Of a stretch of DNA of 64,000 nt, positions 53,397-61,008 are shown in pieces (position 1 is the stretch's first letter; each line of letters starts with the position of its first letter). The position numbers and the translations under genes were made by a program. Source of the DNA: Streptomyces sp. SAI-135 (GTDB taxonomy: Bacteria > Actinomycetota > Actinomycetes > Streptomycetales > Streptomycetaceae); assembly GCF_029893805.1 (NCBI RefSeq), contig NZ_JARXYP010000002.1:7130001-7194000 (forward strand), in the 5' to 3' direction. The notes beneath the pieces are model-generated. The model had not been told where the DNA came from. It saw only the letters and a program-made list of their open reading frames with translations, and did no database searches.

Positions 53397-54764
53397 CTAG
53401 CCCTCGGATTTCACCCACGCGCGCTCGCCCGCGGCGTTCGTGCCGTACCAGAGACGGGTCAGGCCTTTGATGCTGCTCGTGCGGAACGGGCGGCCGTGGT
53501 CGTCGATGCGGACCGTGCCCGTGCGGCCCTGGGAGGACCAGTCGAGTTCCAGGTACCAGTTGCAGTCGTAGGTCTGTGTCGTCGCGGTGACCAGCAGCAC
53601 CTCCGGGTCCGTGGCGGAGACCCGGTAGGGGAACTCCACCGCGGGGACGGTCTGTCCGGTGTCGTTGCCGGCGACCGCGTGGGCGACGGGGCGGTCGATG
53701 TCGAGGTTCACGTCGAAGCCGCGGGGGGTGATCCCGCCGCCGCAGCCCTGGTCCATGGCGTACGCGGTACCGGGTGCCGGGGAGCCGCGGCCGGTGATCC
53801 GGACGCGGAGTGCCTCCAGGACGACGGCCGTGGAGGACCGCCCCTGCACGGTGATCTGCACCTTCGTCTCCCGCCCGTGGATCGCGCCCTGGGTCGCCGC
53901 CCAGGTCCCGGCGTCCTGCACGAGCGGGGGCGGCGGAACCTGGGAGGGCGGCTTGTCGATGACGTAGTCGTGACCGCAGCTTCCCTCCCAGATCTGGGAG
54001 TTCGCGCTCCAGGTCAGAGGAGTGCCGACAGAGGTCCCCTGCTGCCCGGCCCCCGTGCTCTTCTTCGAGGTGCCGCGGCTGTGGGAGGCCGAAGCGGAGG
54101 GCCGCGTCCCGCTGGCCTCGGCGGAGGGGGAGGCGGACGTGGCGCCGGGACTCGGTGACGGCGATCCGGAGCGGGCGGGCGGACCCGACGCGGTCGCCCG
54201 GGACGACGGGTCGGGAGCCTGGGCCACCTTGTCCGAGGCGGGACGGCCGGACGGCAGCGCCGACAGACTGCCCAGGGTGGCGAGAGCGACCACGACGGCG
54301 GCCGCGGTGACGAGGAAACGCCGGCGGCGGAACCAGGGGAGGGGCGGCGGCGCGGACACCGTCACCCGCACGGTGTCCGGCGCGTCCGCCCGCCCACTGT
54401 CGCCCGGTCCCTCGTCTTCGCTCTTGCTCTCCTCCGCGCGCGGATCTCCCGCTGTCCCGGCCGGCACGACGAGGGCCTCCGAAGCCTCCGCGATCCGTGG
54501 CCGCTGCCTCGCCGCCACCGCCGACAGCCACAGCCGGTGCAGGTCCATCCGCTCCTCGGCCGAGGCCCCGCACAGGGCGGCGAACCGTTCCACCGGTGCG
54601 AAGTCGACCGGTACGGCATCCCCCGCGCAGTACCGGTGCAGCGTCGAGGTGTTCATGTTCAGCCGCCGGGCCAGCGAACCGTAGCTGCGGTCCGTGCGCT
54701 CCTTCAGCCGCCGCAGCAGAGCCGCGAACTCCTGGACATCGTCCTGTGGTTCCGGTGCCGACAA
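53397..54764 (-). CDS. HTH-transmembrane protein with exported C-terminal domain
   Basis: This 455-residue protein has an N-terminal XRE-like HTH (LLRRLKERTDRSYGSLARRL, NMNTSTLHRYCAGDAVPVDF), a linker, and one membrane helix (RRFLVTAAAVVVALATLGSL, about 148-167). A Ser/Pro/Thr-rich extracellular linker of about 75 residues follows, then a folded domain with SQIWEGSCGHDYVIDKPPSQ, AIHGRETKVQITVQGRSSTA, VVLEALRVRITGRG, CGGGITPRGFDVNLDIDRPV and CNWYLELDWSS, with several Cys. The same family, lacking the external domain, occurs at 2096. The start is a TTG with AGGGGG upstream. The function is unknown; the layout suggests a signal receptor whose HTH may bind DNA or a protein. Confidence 0.8.
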   Translation of the reverse strand: MSAPEPQDDVQEFAALLRRLKERTDRSYGSLARRLNMNTSTLHRYCAGDAVPVDFAPVERFAALCGASAEERMDLHRLWLSAVAARQRPRIAEASEALVVPAGTAGDPRAEESKSEDEGPGDSGRADAPDTVRVTVSAPPPLPWFRRRRFLVTAAAVVVALATLGSLSALPSGRPASDKVAQAPDPSSRATASGPPARSGSPSPSPGATSASPSAEASGTRPSASASHSRGTSKKSTGAGQQGTSVGTPLTWSANSQIWEGSCGHDYVIDKPPSQVPPPPLVQDAGTWAATQGAIHGRETKVQITVQGRSSTAVVLEALRVRITGRGSPAPGTAYAMDQGCGGGITPRGFDVNLDIDRPVAHAVAGNDTGQTVPAVEFPYRVSATDPEVLLVTATTQTYDCNWYLELDWSSQGRTGTVRIDDHGRPFRTSSIKGLTRLWYGTNAAGERAWVKSEG

Positions 54765-54993
54765 CGATTTCCCCCTAGCTCCCGCATCCCAGCCACTCCC
54801 TGTACCTGCACGTCAGAGGGCCTGGGATGGTTCCATGCCGACGGATCCCGTGTCCCATGTTGCGTCCGCCCGGTGTGACCGCTGATGCTCTTGGTGTCGC
54901 ACCGACCGGGCCGGACCGACCATCCGGCGTCGGCGTGGCATCCCACATCCCTGCACCCATTTTCTTGGTGCACGTATCTCACGGGGGACACCC

Positions 54994-55605
54994 ATGCCCA
55001 AGCGCAGTCGAGCAGGCGCGCTCACCGTACTCTCTCTCACCGGCCTCATGCTCGGGGTCACCCTCTCCGTCGAGGCCGGGGCCGCGCCCGCCGCGCCCAG
55101 GTTCCTCTCGGCCGCCGAGCTCCCGCCGCACCCCTCGTCCGCCTGGACGGCGGGCAAGGTGACCGACGGCGTTCCGGACGAACTGCTGCTCTGCCTCGCG
55201 GACGCGCTGCCGGGCTACGACTCCCGGTACCGCGATTTCCGCACCGACCTGGACACCAGTGCCCGCCAGCTGACGATCGAGGTCGGCACCAAGGCGAAGG
55301 CCGCGGCCCTGGCGGCCCGTATGAACAAGGAGATCCGCACCTGCGCGGACCGCCTCGAACAGGGTGACCCGGACCTGGAGGCGACGTACAAGGACTACGG
55401 CAAGGTCGCGGTCGAGGAGGGCGCCCGGGTGCACGGTCTGCACACCGAGCACGCGATCGGCGCCACCGACATCCACCTGCTGTCCGTGGGCCGGGACGAC
55501 CGGACCGTCACCGTCGTGGAGTGGTCCCAGATGGGCGACTTCGCCGACGCCCCGGTGAAGGCCTTCAAGAAGACGACCGCCACCGCGGTGAACAAGCTCT
55601 ACTGA
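54994..55605 (+). CDS. Secreted protein of unknown function
   Basis: This 203-residue exported protein has a Sec signal (MPKRSRAGALTVLSLTGLML...EAGAAPA). The mature part (ELLLCLADALPGYDSRYRDF, TIEVGTKAKAAALAARMNKE, IRTCADRLEQGDPDLEATYK, VHGLHTEHAIGATDIHLLSV, VTVVEWSQMGDF) has two Cys that could form a disulfide. It resembles single-domain PASTA-neighbour or sensor-like actinobacterial secreted proteins, but I do not recognise a named family. The ATG lies 11 bases after GGGGGA. A terminator follows, so it is probably monocistronic from the second secreted gene. Confidence 0.75.
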   Translation: MPKRSRAGALTVLSLTGLMLGVTLSVEAGAAPAAPRFLSAAELPPHPSSAWTAGKVTDGVPDELLLCLADALPGYDSRYRDFRTDLDTSARQLTIEVGTKAKAAALAARMNKEIRTCADRLEQGDPDLEATYKDYGKVAVEEGARVHGLHTEHAIGATDIHLLSVGRDDRTVTVVEWSQMGDFADAPVKAFKKTTATAVNKLY

Positions 55606-55610
55606 GAACC

Positions 55611-55649
55611 GGGGCCGCCCTCCCGCACGGGGGTCGGGCGGGCGGCCCC
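55611..55649 (+). terminator. Hairpin terminator between the two secreted protein genes
   Basis: GGGGCCGCCC (55611-55620) pairs perfectly with GGGCGGCCCC (55640-55649) across a 19-base loop. It lies 5 bases after the stop codon at 55605. Confidence 0.65.
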
Positions 55650-55700
55650 GCACGGACCACATCACCAGCAGCTCACACCGGAACGAAAACGGGGAACACG

Positions 55701-56165
55701 ATGACCACGACCAAGACGACCCGCCGCGCCACTGTGGCCGTCGGCCTCGCCCTGGCCCTCGGCCTCGGCGTCACCGCCCAGGCCTCGGCCGGAGCCCCGC
55801 GCAGCGTCAGCGGGAAGCCCTCCGACAACATCACGCGCATCGCCGACTTCTACGGCGCCTACATCGACGCGGTGAGCGACGAGGGCGCCGGCGAACTCCA
55901 GGACGCGCTGCGCGCGCACTACCTGACGCCCGCCTTCCAGAAGGAACTGAACGCCTGGGAGGAGAAGGAGCACGCCGACGGTGTCCTGCGCGCCCAGAAC
56001 GTACCGCTCGCGTGGAAGGTCACCGACAACGGAACCGCCGCCCGCACGGAGGCCGTCGTCACCCTCACCTGGAGCGCCGGACAGACCAGCACCCTCGTCG
56101 TCGACATGACCCGCGACAGCCACAAGATCCTCCACATCGGCGCCAAGGGCCTCAAGAGCAAGTAG
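55701..56165 (+). CDS. Small secreted protein of unknown function
   Basis: This 154-residue exported protein has a Sec signal peptide (TTRRATVAVGLALALGLGVTAQASAGAP). The mature 120 residues show SDNITRIADFYGAYIDAVSD, ELQDALRAHYLTPAFQKELN, WEEKEHADGVLRAQNVPLAW and VDMTRDSHKILHIGAKGLKS. The fold looks like an NTF2- or DUF3828-like alpha/beta domain, where secreted versions end in a short lysine-rich tail. The ATG at 55701 has GGGGAA upstream. It lies about 50 bases after a terminator and probably has its own promoter. Confidence 0.72.
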   Translation: MTTTKTTRRATVAVGLALALGLGVTAQASAGAPRSVSGKPSDNITRIADFYGAYIDAVSDEGAGELQDALRAHYLTPAFQKELNAWEEKEHADGVLRAQNVPLAWKVTDNGTAARTEAVVTLTWSAGQTSTLVVDMTRDSHKILHIGAKGLKSK

Positions 56166-56914
56166 CGGCCAGATCAGGCCAGTTTCCCTGCCGCCCCAGC
56201 CCTTCCCCGGATACGACGGGCTCGGCAGCGCGCGGTCGGCGGATCGGCCCACGCCGGGCGGTCCCGGTGTCCCGGAGCCGGGTGGGCCGGCGGGCCCTGC
56301 GGCACCGCGGACCCGGAGGCCCGCCGAGGTGGCACCCGCACCGGCTCACCCCCGCCCTCCGGGCCCCGTCCACCGGGCCCGGGCGGCGGGGGCGCACGCC
56401 GTGCACGGGGCGCGTGAGCCGTCGTACGGCAGGCTCCCGACCCGGCGCCCGGGCCGGGGCCGCGGGCGGCCGGGACCGGTCCTCACCTGGCAACCCCGTT
56501 CCGCTCGCTCCTCCCTGTCCTCGGAGCCACCCCGCCGACCAGGTACTTTCCCGTGCCTTCCCGCTCGTGAAGGGACGGCGCGCCGCGCGGCGGGTCGGCC
56601 GGGGCGGGCGCCGAGGGGCCGGGCACATGCCACCCGGGGGGAACCGGCGGCACAGGCACCGCAGGGCGGGAGGCCCGCAGGGACCGCCGCGGGGCGCCGT
56701 CGTCATGCGACCGCGCCGTCGCGCGCGGGGTGCCGCCCGGCGCGGTCCGGGCTTCCTCCGCTTCGCGGGCACGCCCCTGGTCGCCGCAGCAAACGTGGCC
56801 GAACACCTGGTCGTTGACGATTCGACATGACTGGCGCCTGAACTACGGGGGCATGGATCCCCGTGAACGTGTTCGAGCAGGAGGGAAACCGACATCGGCA
56901 CGCGGGCGGGGGTC
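56166..56914. other. Long intergenic region, no gene seen
   Basis: About 750 bases between the small secreted protein and the RsbW-like gene hold no frame with a plausible start, ribosome site and family resemblance. Codon-position GC bias is absent. The sequence is GC-rich throughout until 56790-56910, where an AT-richer stretch and GAGCAGGAGGG probably form the promoter region of the downstream gene. Confidence 0.45.
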
Positions 56915-57397
56915 ATGAAGAGGCAGGCACGAGGAGGCGGTCCCACGGCAGGAGGGGCCTTCTCGGCACAGACGATGGAGGAGAAGGCCGACAGCGCCCT
57001 GGAGCAGGCGCAGTCGCCTCAGCTCCGGCGCAGACTGGAGCGGGCGGACCTGGGGGCCGTACCGGAGACACGCAGGGCCTTGCGCGAGCTGTTACGACAC
57101 TGGGGGAGGCCCGGACGGTCCGAGATAGCCGAACTGCTCACCAGCGAACTCGTCACCAACGCCCTGGTGCACACCGACCATGACGCGGTCGTGACCGCCA
57201 CGGTCGGTCCGCGGGCCCTGCGGGTGGAGGTGCGGGACTTCGTCGCCCGCATACCCCGGGTCCGGGTGCCGAACACCGACGAGTGCACGCACGGCAGGGG
57301 CCTGGCCCTGGTCCAGTCCCTCGCGGACGCCTGGGGCGTACGGGCACACGGAGTGGGCAAGGCCGTCTGGTTCGAACTCGACGCCGGAGCGGCGTGA
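56915..57397 (+). CDS. RsbW-like ATP-binding anti-sigma/SpoIIAB-type kinase with a TTA codon
   Basis: This 160-residue protein of the HATPase_c_2 (serine-kinase anti-sigma) family has the N box LLTSELVTNALVHTD, the G1 box ALRVEVRDF with its ADP-contact Asp, and HGRGLALVQSLADAWGVRAH with the glycine-rich G2 box. KAVWFELDAGA closes the fold. Actinomycetes have dozens of these; they bind a sigma factor or anti-anti-sigma protein, or control morphological switches. Codon 60 (57092-57094) is TTA, read only by the bldA tRNA, so translation may be linked to development. The ATG at 56915 follows GGGCGGGGG. No anti-sigma partner gene is adjacent. Confidence 0.82.
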   Translation: MKRQARGGGPTAGGAFSAQTMEEKADSALEQAQSPQLRRRLERADLGAVPETRRALRELLRHWGRPGRSEIAELLTSELVTNALVHTDHDAVVTATVGPRALRVEVRDFVARIPRVRVPNTDECTHGRGLALVQSLADAWGVRAHGVGKAVWFELDAGAA

Positions 57398-57400
57398 ACC

Positions 57401-57442
57401 ACGGGAAGGGGGCGTGACCGCTCGGTCACGCCCCCTTCCCGT
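57401..57442. terminator. Perfect 19-bp bidirectional hairpin terminator
   Basis: ACGGGAAGGGGGCGTGACC (57401-57419) pairs without mismatch with 57424-57442 around the loop GCTC. It lies 4 bases past the RsbW-like stop and 47 bases past the DUF2637 stop on the other strand, so it can serve both. Confidence 0.85.
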
Positions 57443-57488
57443 GATGCTTCGGCCTCGCGGCCGCGCCCTTCAGGCCTCGGCCCTCGCC

Positions 57489-58526
57489 TCAGCCGAACTG
57501 CTGCTCAAGGTCCTTGAGTTTGCGCTCCAGCGAGTCGAGACGCGGCAGCGCCATTGTGTCGTCCTCCGCGGTGAGGTCGACCGAGTGCGACTCGGAGCCG
57601 CCCCGGACGGGCTGGAGAGAGGGCCGCTGGCGTACCGGCAGCGGCTCCGGGCTGGATATCGCGGGTTCCGCCGAGGCCCGCTCCAGGGCTGCCTGCGGCT
57701 GCTGCTCCAACTGGCGCCCGCCGCCCCGGCCCACGAACCCGCGATGGCCCCGGCTGATCGCCTTGAGCTGGGCCCGCTCGACCCGCTCCTGCTCGCGGCG
57801 CCTGAGACGGGCCGCCTCCTTCTGACGCTTGTCCTCACGGACCTCGTCCACCGCCTCGTCGAGGCTGCGCACGTTCTCCAGCAGCATCAGCGACCAGGCC
57901 TTGTACGTCTCACGAGGCGCCCTCACCCAGCGGACGATACGGATCTGCGGCAGCGGACGCGGCACCAGACCCTGCTCGCGCAGCGCGGCCTTGCGGGTCT
58001 GCTTCAGCGCGCGGTCGAACAGGACGGCGGCCGAGAGGGACATGCCGGAGAAGAACTGCGGGGCGCCGTCATGGCCGAACCCCCTGGGCGCGTGGACCCA
58101 GTTGAACCAGGCCGCCGCACCGGCGAACGTCCACACGAGTATCCGGGAGCCGAGGGCCGCGTCACCGTGGCTGGCCTCGCGGACCGCGAGCACGGAGCAG
58201 AACATCGCCGCCCCGTCCAGGCCGAACGGGACCAAGTACTCCCAGCCGCCGGACAGGTTCAGGTTCTGCTGGCCGAAGCCCACCAGACCGTGGAAGGAGA
58301 GGGCGGCGGCGACCGCCGCACAGCAGAACAGAAGGACATAGGAGGCGGTGCCGTATATGGCCTCCTTGCGCCTGCGGCGCTCCTCGCTCCGCTCCCACGA
58401 GTCGTCTTTCGCGTGCTCCCCGCCGGACCGCTTGCTCCGCGCGAGCACCGCCACCGCCGCCAGCATGCCCAGGAGCAGTACGGCGCCCGGAAGCAACCAG
58501 TTCAGCGATATGTCGGTCAGTCTCAT
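57489..58526 (-). CDS. DUF2637 membrane protein (Spd-like, plasmid/transfer-associated family)
   Basis: This protein of 345 residues has four to five predicted membrane helices in its first 200 residues, including NWLLPGAVLLLGMLAAVAVL, YLLFC-like SYVLLFCCAAVAAALSFHG, YLVPFGLDGAAMFCSVLAVR and ILVWTFAGAAAWFNWVHAPR. A highly charged coiled-coil-like tail follows (DEAVDEVREDKRQKEAARLR, REQERVERAQLKAISRGHRG). It fits DUF2637, found in Streptomyces chromosomes and in plasmid Spd/transfer regions. The helix-loop pattern with GLDGAA and NWVHAP is characteristic. I chose the ATG at 58526; the frame extends upstream without a site. Its role is unknown. Confidence 0.82.
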   Translation of the reverse strand: MRLTDISLNWLLPGAVLLLGMLAAVAVLARSKRSGGEHAKDDSWERSEERRRRKEAIYGTASYVLLFCCAAVAAALSFHGLVGFGQQNLNLSGGWEYLVPFGLDGAAMFCSVLAVREASHGDAALGSRILVWTFAGAAAWFNWVHAPRGFGHDGAPQFFSGMSLSAAVLFDRALKQTRKAALREQGLVPRPLPQIRIVRWVRAPRETYKAWSLMLLENVRSLDEAVDEVREDKRQKEAARLRRREQERVERAQLKAISRGHRGFVGRGGGRQLEQQPQAALERASAEPAISSPEPLPVRQRPSLQPVRGGSESHSVDLTAEDDTMALPRLDSLERKLKDLEQQFG

Positions 58527-58840
58527 CTGGGGTCCCTTGCATTGGGATAGGGCGTAACGCCCGCCATAGTGGCCCAATCCCAACGACCCTCAGGCGTTTT
58601 CGGGGCAAGAGGCCGCCAAGGAAGTGCAAGGGGTTGCCCAGGGCGGCATTCTGCTCGAACTGCCGCATGAGGGGCGGGAGTTGAGTTCGAATAAGACTAC
58701 CCGTACGGGTGGTTCCCCGGAAAGTTCCTGCGCCAAGTGAGGAAGTTGTGAATTGCCTGTAACCGAACGGGCGTCCCAGTCGGCGTTGATCTTACGGGAC
58801 GCCGAAGCGGTGTCCGCGCCGGGGGTCCCCTGAGGGTGCC
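58527..58840. other. Intergenic region with palindrome ACCCGTACGGGT
   Basis: About 310 bases between the DUF2637 start and the FhuF-type gene stop. A perfect 12-bp palindrome (58699-58710) lies about 170 bases upstream of the DUF2637 start. GGCGTCCC (58770-58777) with GGGACGCC (58796-58803) could form a hairpin after the FhuF-type gene. No gene is visible. Confidence 0.4.
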
Positions 58841-59722
58841 TCAACTCGCCGCGGCCGCCGTGAGCTTGGCGATCCGGTCCGTGTCGCAGGTGCGCGGGCA
58901 GGTGACGCAGGTGTCCTCGGGGGCCAGCGTGTAGTACATGCAGCAGCTCACCCGGTCCCGGGTGAGCAGGGGCCCGCCGTCCGGTCCGGCGAGCACCCGG
59001 AAGGCCGGGGAGCCGGCGTACGGCTTCGTCGTCCCCGGCAGCAGGAGCTCCAGGGCGTGCTCGGCCCGGCGCTTCTCGTGCTCGCCGAACAGCTCGGCGA
59101 CGTACCAGAGGCCCTCGACGATCTCGTCGGTCACCATGCCCCACAGCGCCCTGCCGCGTCGGCGCATGCGCGGGCCGAAGGTGGCGAGGAGCGGTTCCAT
59201 GTGCTCGGCGATCGCCTCCCGCAACTCGGCGCGCAGGGCCTCCTCGTCGGGCACCGTGTACGCGCCCGGCAGTGCCGCCGCGGGGTCGTCCGGGAGGCAG
59301 GCGAAGGGCCCCGGGTGGACCGCGAGGGACATCGGACCCCGGGTGCGGTCGTAGGAGACGTGGGCGACCGGGTAGCGGGGGACCCGGCGCTGCAGGAACC
59401 ACGGGACGGTGAAGAGGAGGCAGGCCGGCCAGGCGTACCGGTGCAGTCCGAAGCCGGCGATCACGTCCGGGCGGCCCTTCTGGGCGTTGTCCCTGAGGAC
59501 CTGCTCGTCGTCCCAGGCGAGGAAGGCGTCCAGGGCGGGCGCGTGCTGTGCGAGGGCGGCTGCGGTGACCCAGCCGTCGGTGGCCGGGAGGGCGGTGTCC
59601 TGCGGCAGCTCCGTGACCGTCAGCGCCGGGAGGGCCTCGGTCAGGCGCGCGTAGGCGGCGGTGACGGCCGAACCGGCGGCCGGACCAGGGGCTGAACGGG
59701 GGGCGGGCAGCGGTACGGGCAT
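58841..59722 (-). CDS. Ferric iron reductase, FhuF-like siderophore-interacting protein
   Basis: This 293-residue cytoplasmic [2Fe-2S] protein releases iron from imported siderophores by reduction. The C-terminal cluster motif SCCMYYTLAPEDTCVTCPRT has the FhuF arrangement C-C-X10-C-X2-C. The rest (ARLTEALPALTVTELPQDTA, LRDNAQKGRPDVIAGFGLHR, YDRTRGPMSLAVHPGPFACL, EHEKRRAEHALELLLPGTTK) matches actinobacterial IucA/IucC-adjacent FhuF proteins. The ATG at 59722 has GGTGG 6 bases upstream. A DmdR/IdeR-type iron box lies 29 bases upstream, so it is probably repressed by iron. The gene stands alone without siderophore genes nearby. Confidence 0.86.
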   Translation of the reverse strand: MPVPLPAPRSAPGPAAGSAVTAAYARLTEALPALTVTELPQDTALPATDGWVTAAALAQHAPALDAFLAWDDEQVLRDNAQKGRPDVIAGFGLHRYAWPACLLFTVPWFLQRRVPRYPVAHVSYDRTRGPMSLAVHPGPFACLPDDPAAALPGAYTVPDEEALRAELREAIAEHMEPLLATFGPRMRRRGRALWGMVTDEIVEGLWYVAELFGEHEKRRAEHALELLLPGTTKPYAGSPAFRVLAGPDGGPLLTRDRVSCCMYYTLAPEDTCVTCPRTCDTDRIAKLTAAAAS

Positions 59723-59750
59723 GCGGGTCCACCGATTCGCAGTCGCTTAA

Positions 59751-59765
59751 AGGTAAGCCTTACCT
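59751..59765. promoter_or_regulatory. DmdR/IdeR-type iron box (AGGTAAG-C-CTTACCT)
   Basis: A perfect 15-bp palindrome, extended to TTAAAGGTAAGCCTTACCTT (59747-59766), in the 29-44 bases before the FhuF-type gene. It resembles the TTAGGTTAGGCT-type consensus bound by DmdR1 in Streptomyces in the presence of iron. Overlap with the promoter fits iron repression. Confidence 0.75.
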
Positions 59766-59877
59766 TACCAACTCGTCCGGGATTTGAACTGGAGGGTTCT
59801 GCGCCTAAGGTGCTTGACGGGTGAGTAACAACCTGCCGTTAATGACCTCAAGTACTGACACGTCCGGAGGAGGGCCC

Positions 59878-60678
59878 GTGAAGCAGGGTGCGCAGGGCTC
59901 CGCCGGGACGACGGGTGCGCGGCGGGACGCCGGCGTGGGCGCGGTCCGGGTGCCGCCGCAGACACGGGTCTCCGACGGGGCGCGGGTCCGGGACGAGACC
60001 GGTTCCGGGGCCCGGGGCGAGCACACCCACAGCGAGGTGCCGATTCCGCGCCCGGTCGTGCAGCGGGCCTCGGTGCGGGGGCAGATCCTCGACGCGCTGC
60101 GCACGGCGCTGCTCGCGGGGGAACTGCGGCCCGGCGAGGTGTACTCGGCGCCCGCGCTCGGGGAACGGTTCGGGGTTTCGGCGACGCCCGTGCGCGAGGC
60201 CATGCAGCAGCTCGCGCTGGAGGGGGCCGTCGAGGTCGTCCCCAACCGGGGGTTCCGGGTGGTCGAGCGGGGTGCCCGTGAGCTGGCCGAGCTGGCCGAG
60301 GTGCGGGCGCTGATCGAGGTGCCGGTGGTGCTGCGGCTGGCGCGGAGCGTGCCGGTGGAGCGGTGGGCCGAGCTGCGCCCGGTGGCGGAGGCGACCGTAC
60401 GGGCCGCGTCCTCGGGGTGCCGGGCGACCTACGCGGAGGCCGACCGGACGTTCCACCGCGCGGTACTGCTGCTGTCCGGGAACGAGCAACTGGTCCAGAT
60501 CTCCGAGGACCTGCACCGGCGGTCCCAGTGGCCGCTGGTGGGCGGGCCCGCCGCGCGGGGGCGGGCGGACCTGATCGCGGACGCGGCCGAACACACGGCG
60601 CTGCTGGACGCGTTGATCGCGCGGGACCTGGATGTGGTGCGGGCGTTGGTGGGCGGCCACTTCGCCGGCGGAACCTGA
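59878..60678 (+). CDS. GntR/FadR-family transcriptional regulator
   Basis: This regulator of 266 residues has a disordered N-terminal region of about 70 residues, then the winged helix (RGQILDALRTALLAGELRPG, EVYSAPALGERFGVSATPVR, EAMQQLALEGAVEVVPNRGF). An FCD domain follows (TYAEADRTFHRAVLLLSGNE, LIADAAEHTALLDALIARDL). The HTH region is strikingly like that of the GntR gene at 38420 (both read YSAPALxxRFGVSATPVREA), so the two are paralogues and may bind similar DNA. I chose the GTG at 59878 because GGAGG lies 7 bases upstream; a GTG at 59821 has no site. It is divergent from the FhuF-type gene. Confidence 0.86.
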   Translation: MKQGAQGSAGTTGARRDAGVGAVRVPPQTRVSDGARVRDETGSGARGEHTHSEVPIPRPVVQRASVRGQILDALRTALLAGELRPGEVYSAPALGERFGVSATPVREAMQQLALEGAVEVVPNRGFRVVERGARELAELAEVRALIEVPVVLRLARSVPVERWAELRPVAEATVRAASSGCRATYAEADRTFHRAVLLLSGNEQLVQISEDLHRRSQWPLVGGPAARGRADLIADAAEHTALLDALIARDLDVVRALVGGHFAGGT

Positions 60679-60692
60679 GGGTTCCTGCGGTC

Positions 60693-60961
60693 GTCTGTCG
60701 TCCGCGGGCCGGTGGGGGCCGGTTGCGCAGTTCCCCGCGCCCCTGATGCCTGCGGCGGCCTGTGCGGCTCCGGTGGGCGTCTGCAATCCGCGGAGCGGTT
60801 GTCTGTTGTCCGCGGGCCGTTGGGGGCCGGTTGCGCGGTTCCCCGTGCCCCTGATGCCTGCGGCGGCCTGTGCGGCTTCGGTGGGCCCTTGCAACCCGCG
60901 GCCCCTCCTGGTGCGGGTGACTGCACCTGCCCAGGGGCGCGGGGAACTGCGCGATCAGCCC
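60693..60961. repeat. 108-bp-period tandem direct repeat plus an inverted arm of the dispersed repeat
   Basis: 60693-60794 and 60801-60902 are two copies of a unit of about 102 bases with a period of 108 and about 90% identity. Each copy contains the dispersed arm GGCCGGTTGCGCAGTTCC (and its GTTGCGCGGTTCC variant). The inverse arm follows at 60932-60961. It lies between the GntR gene and the minus-strand gene ending at 61009. No gene is visible. Confidence 0.8.
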
Positions 60962-61008
60962 CCGCCGACCCGCAGTCGCCTCACGACCCTCACCCGCACC
61001 CCGTCAGC

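Noticed and set aside
56012-56830. Several overlapping open frames in the 56.2-56.9 kb gap
   Set aside because: They have no start with a good ribosome site, biased low-complexity Arg/Gly/Pro composition and no conserved motif.
57489-58526. DUF2637 protein as sign of an integrated plasmid
   Set aside because: No replication, transfer (Tra/FtsK-like), integrase or att site accompanies it. DUF2637 proteins also occur on chromosomes.
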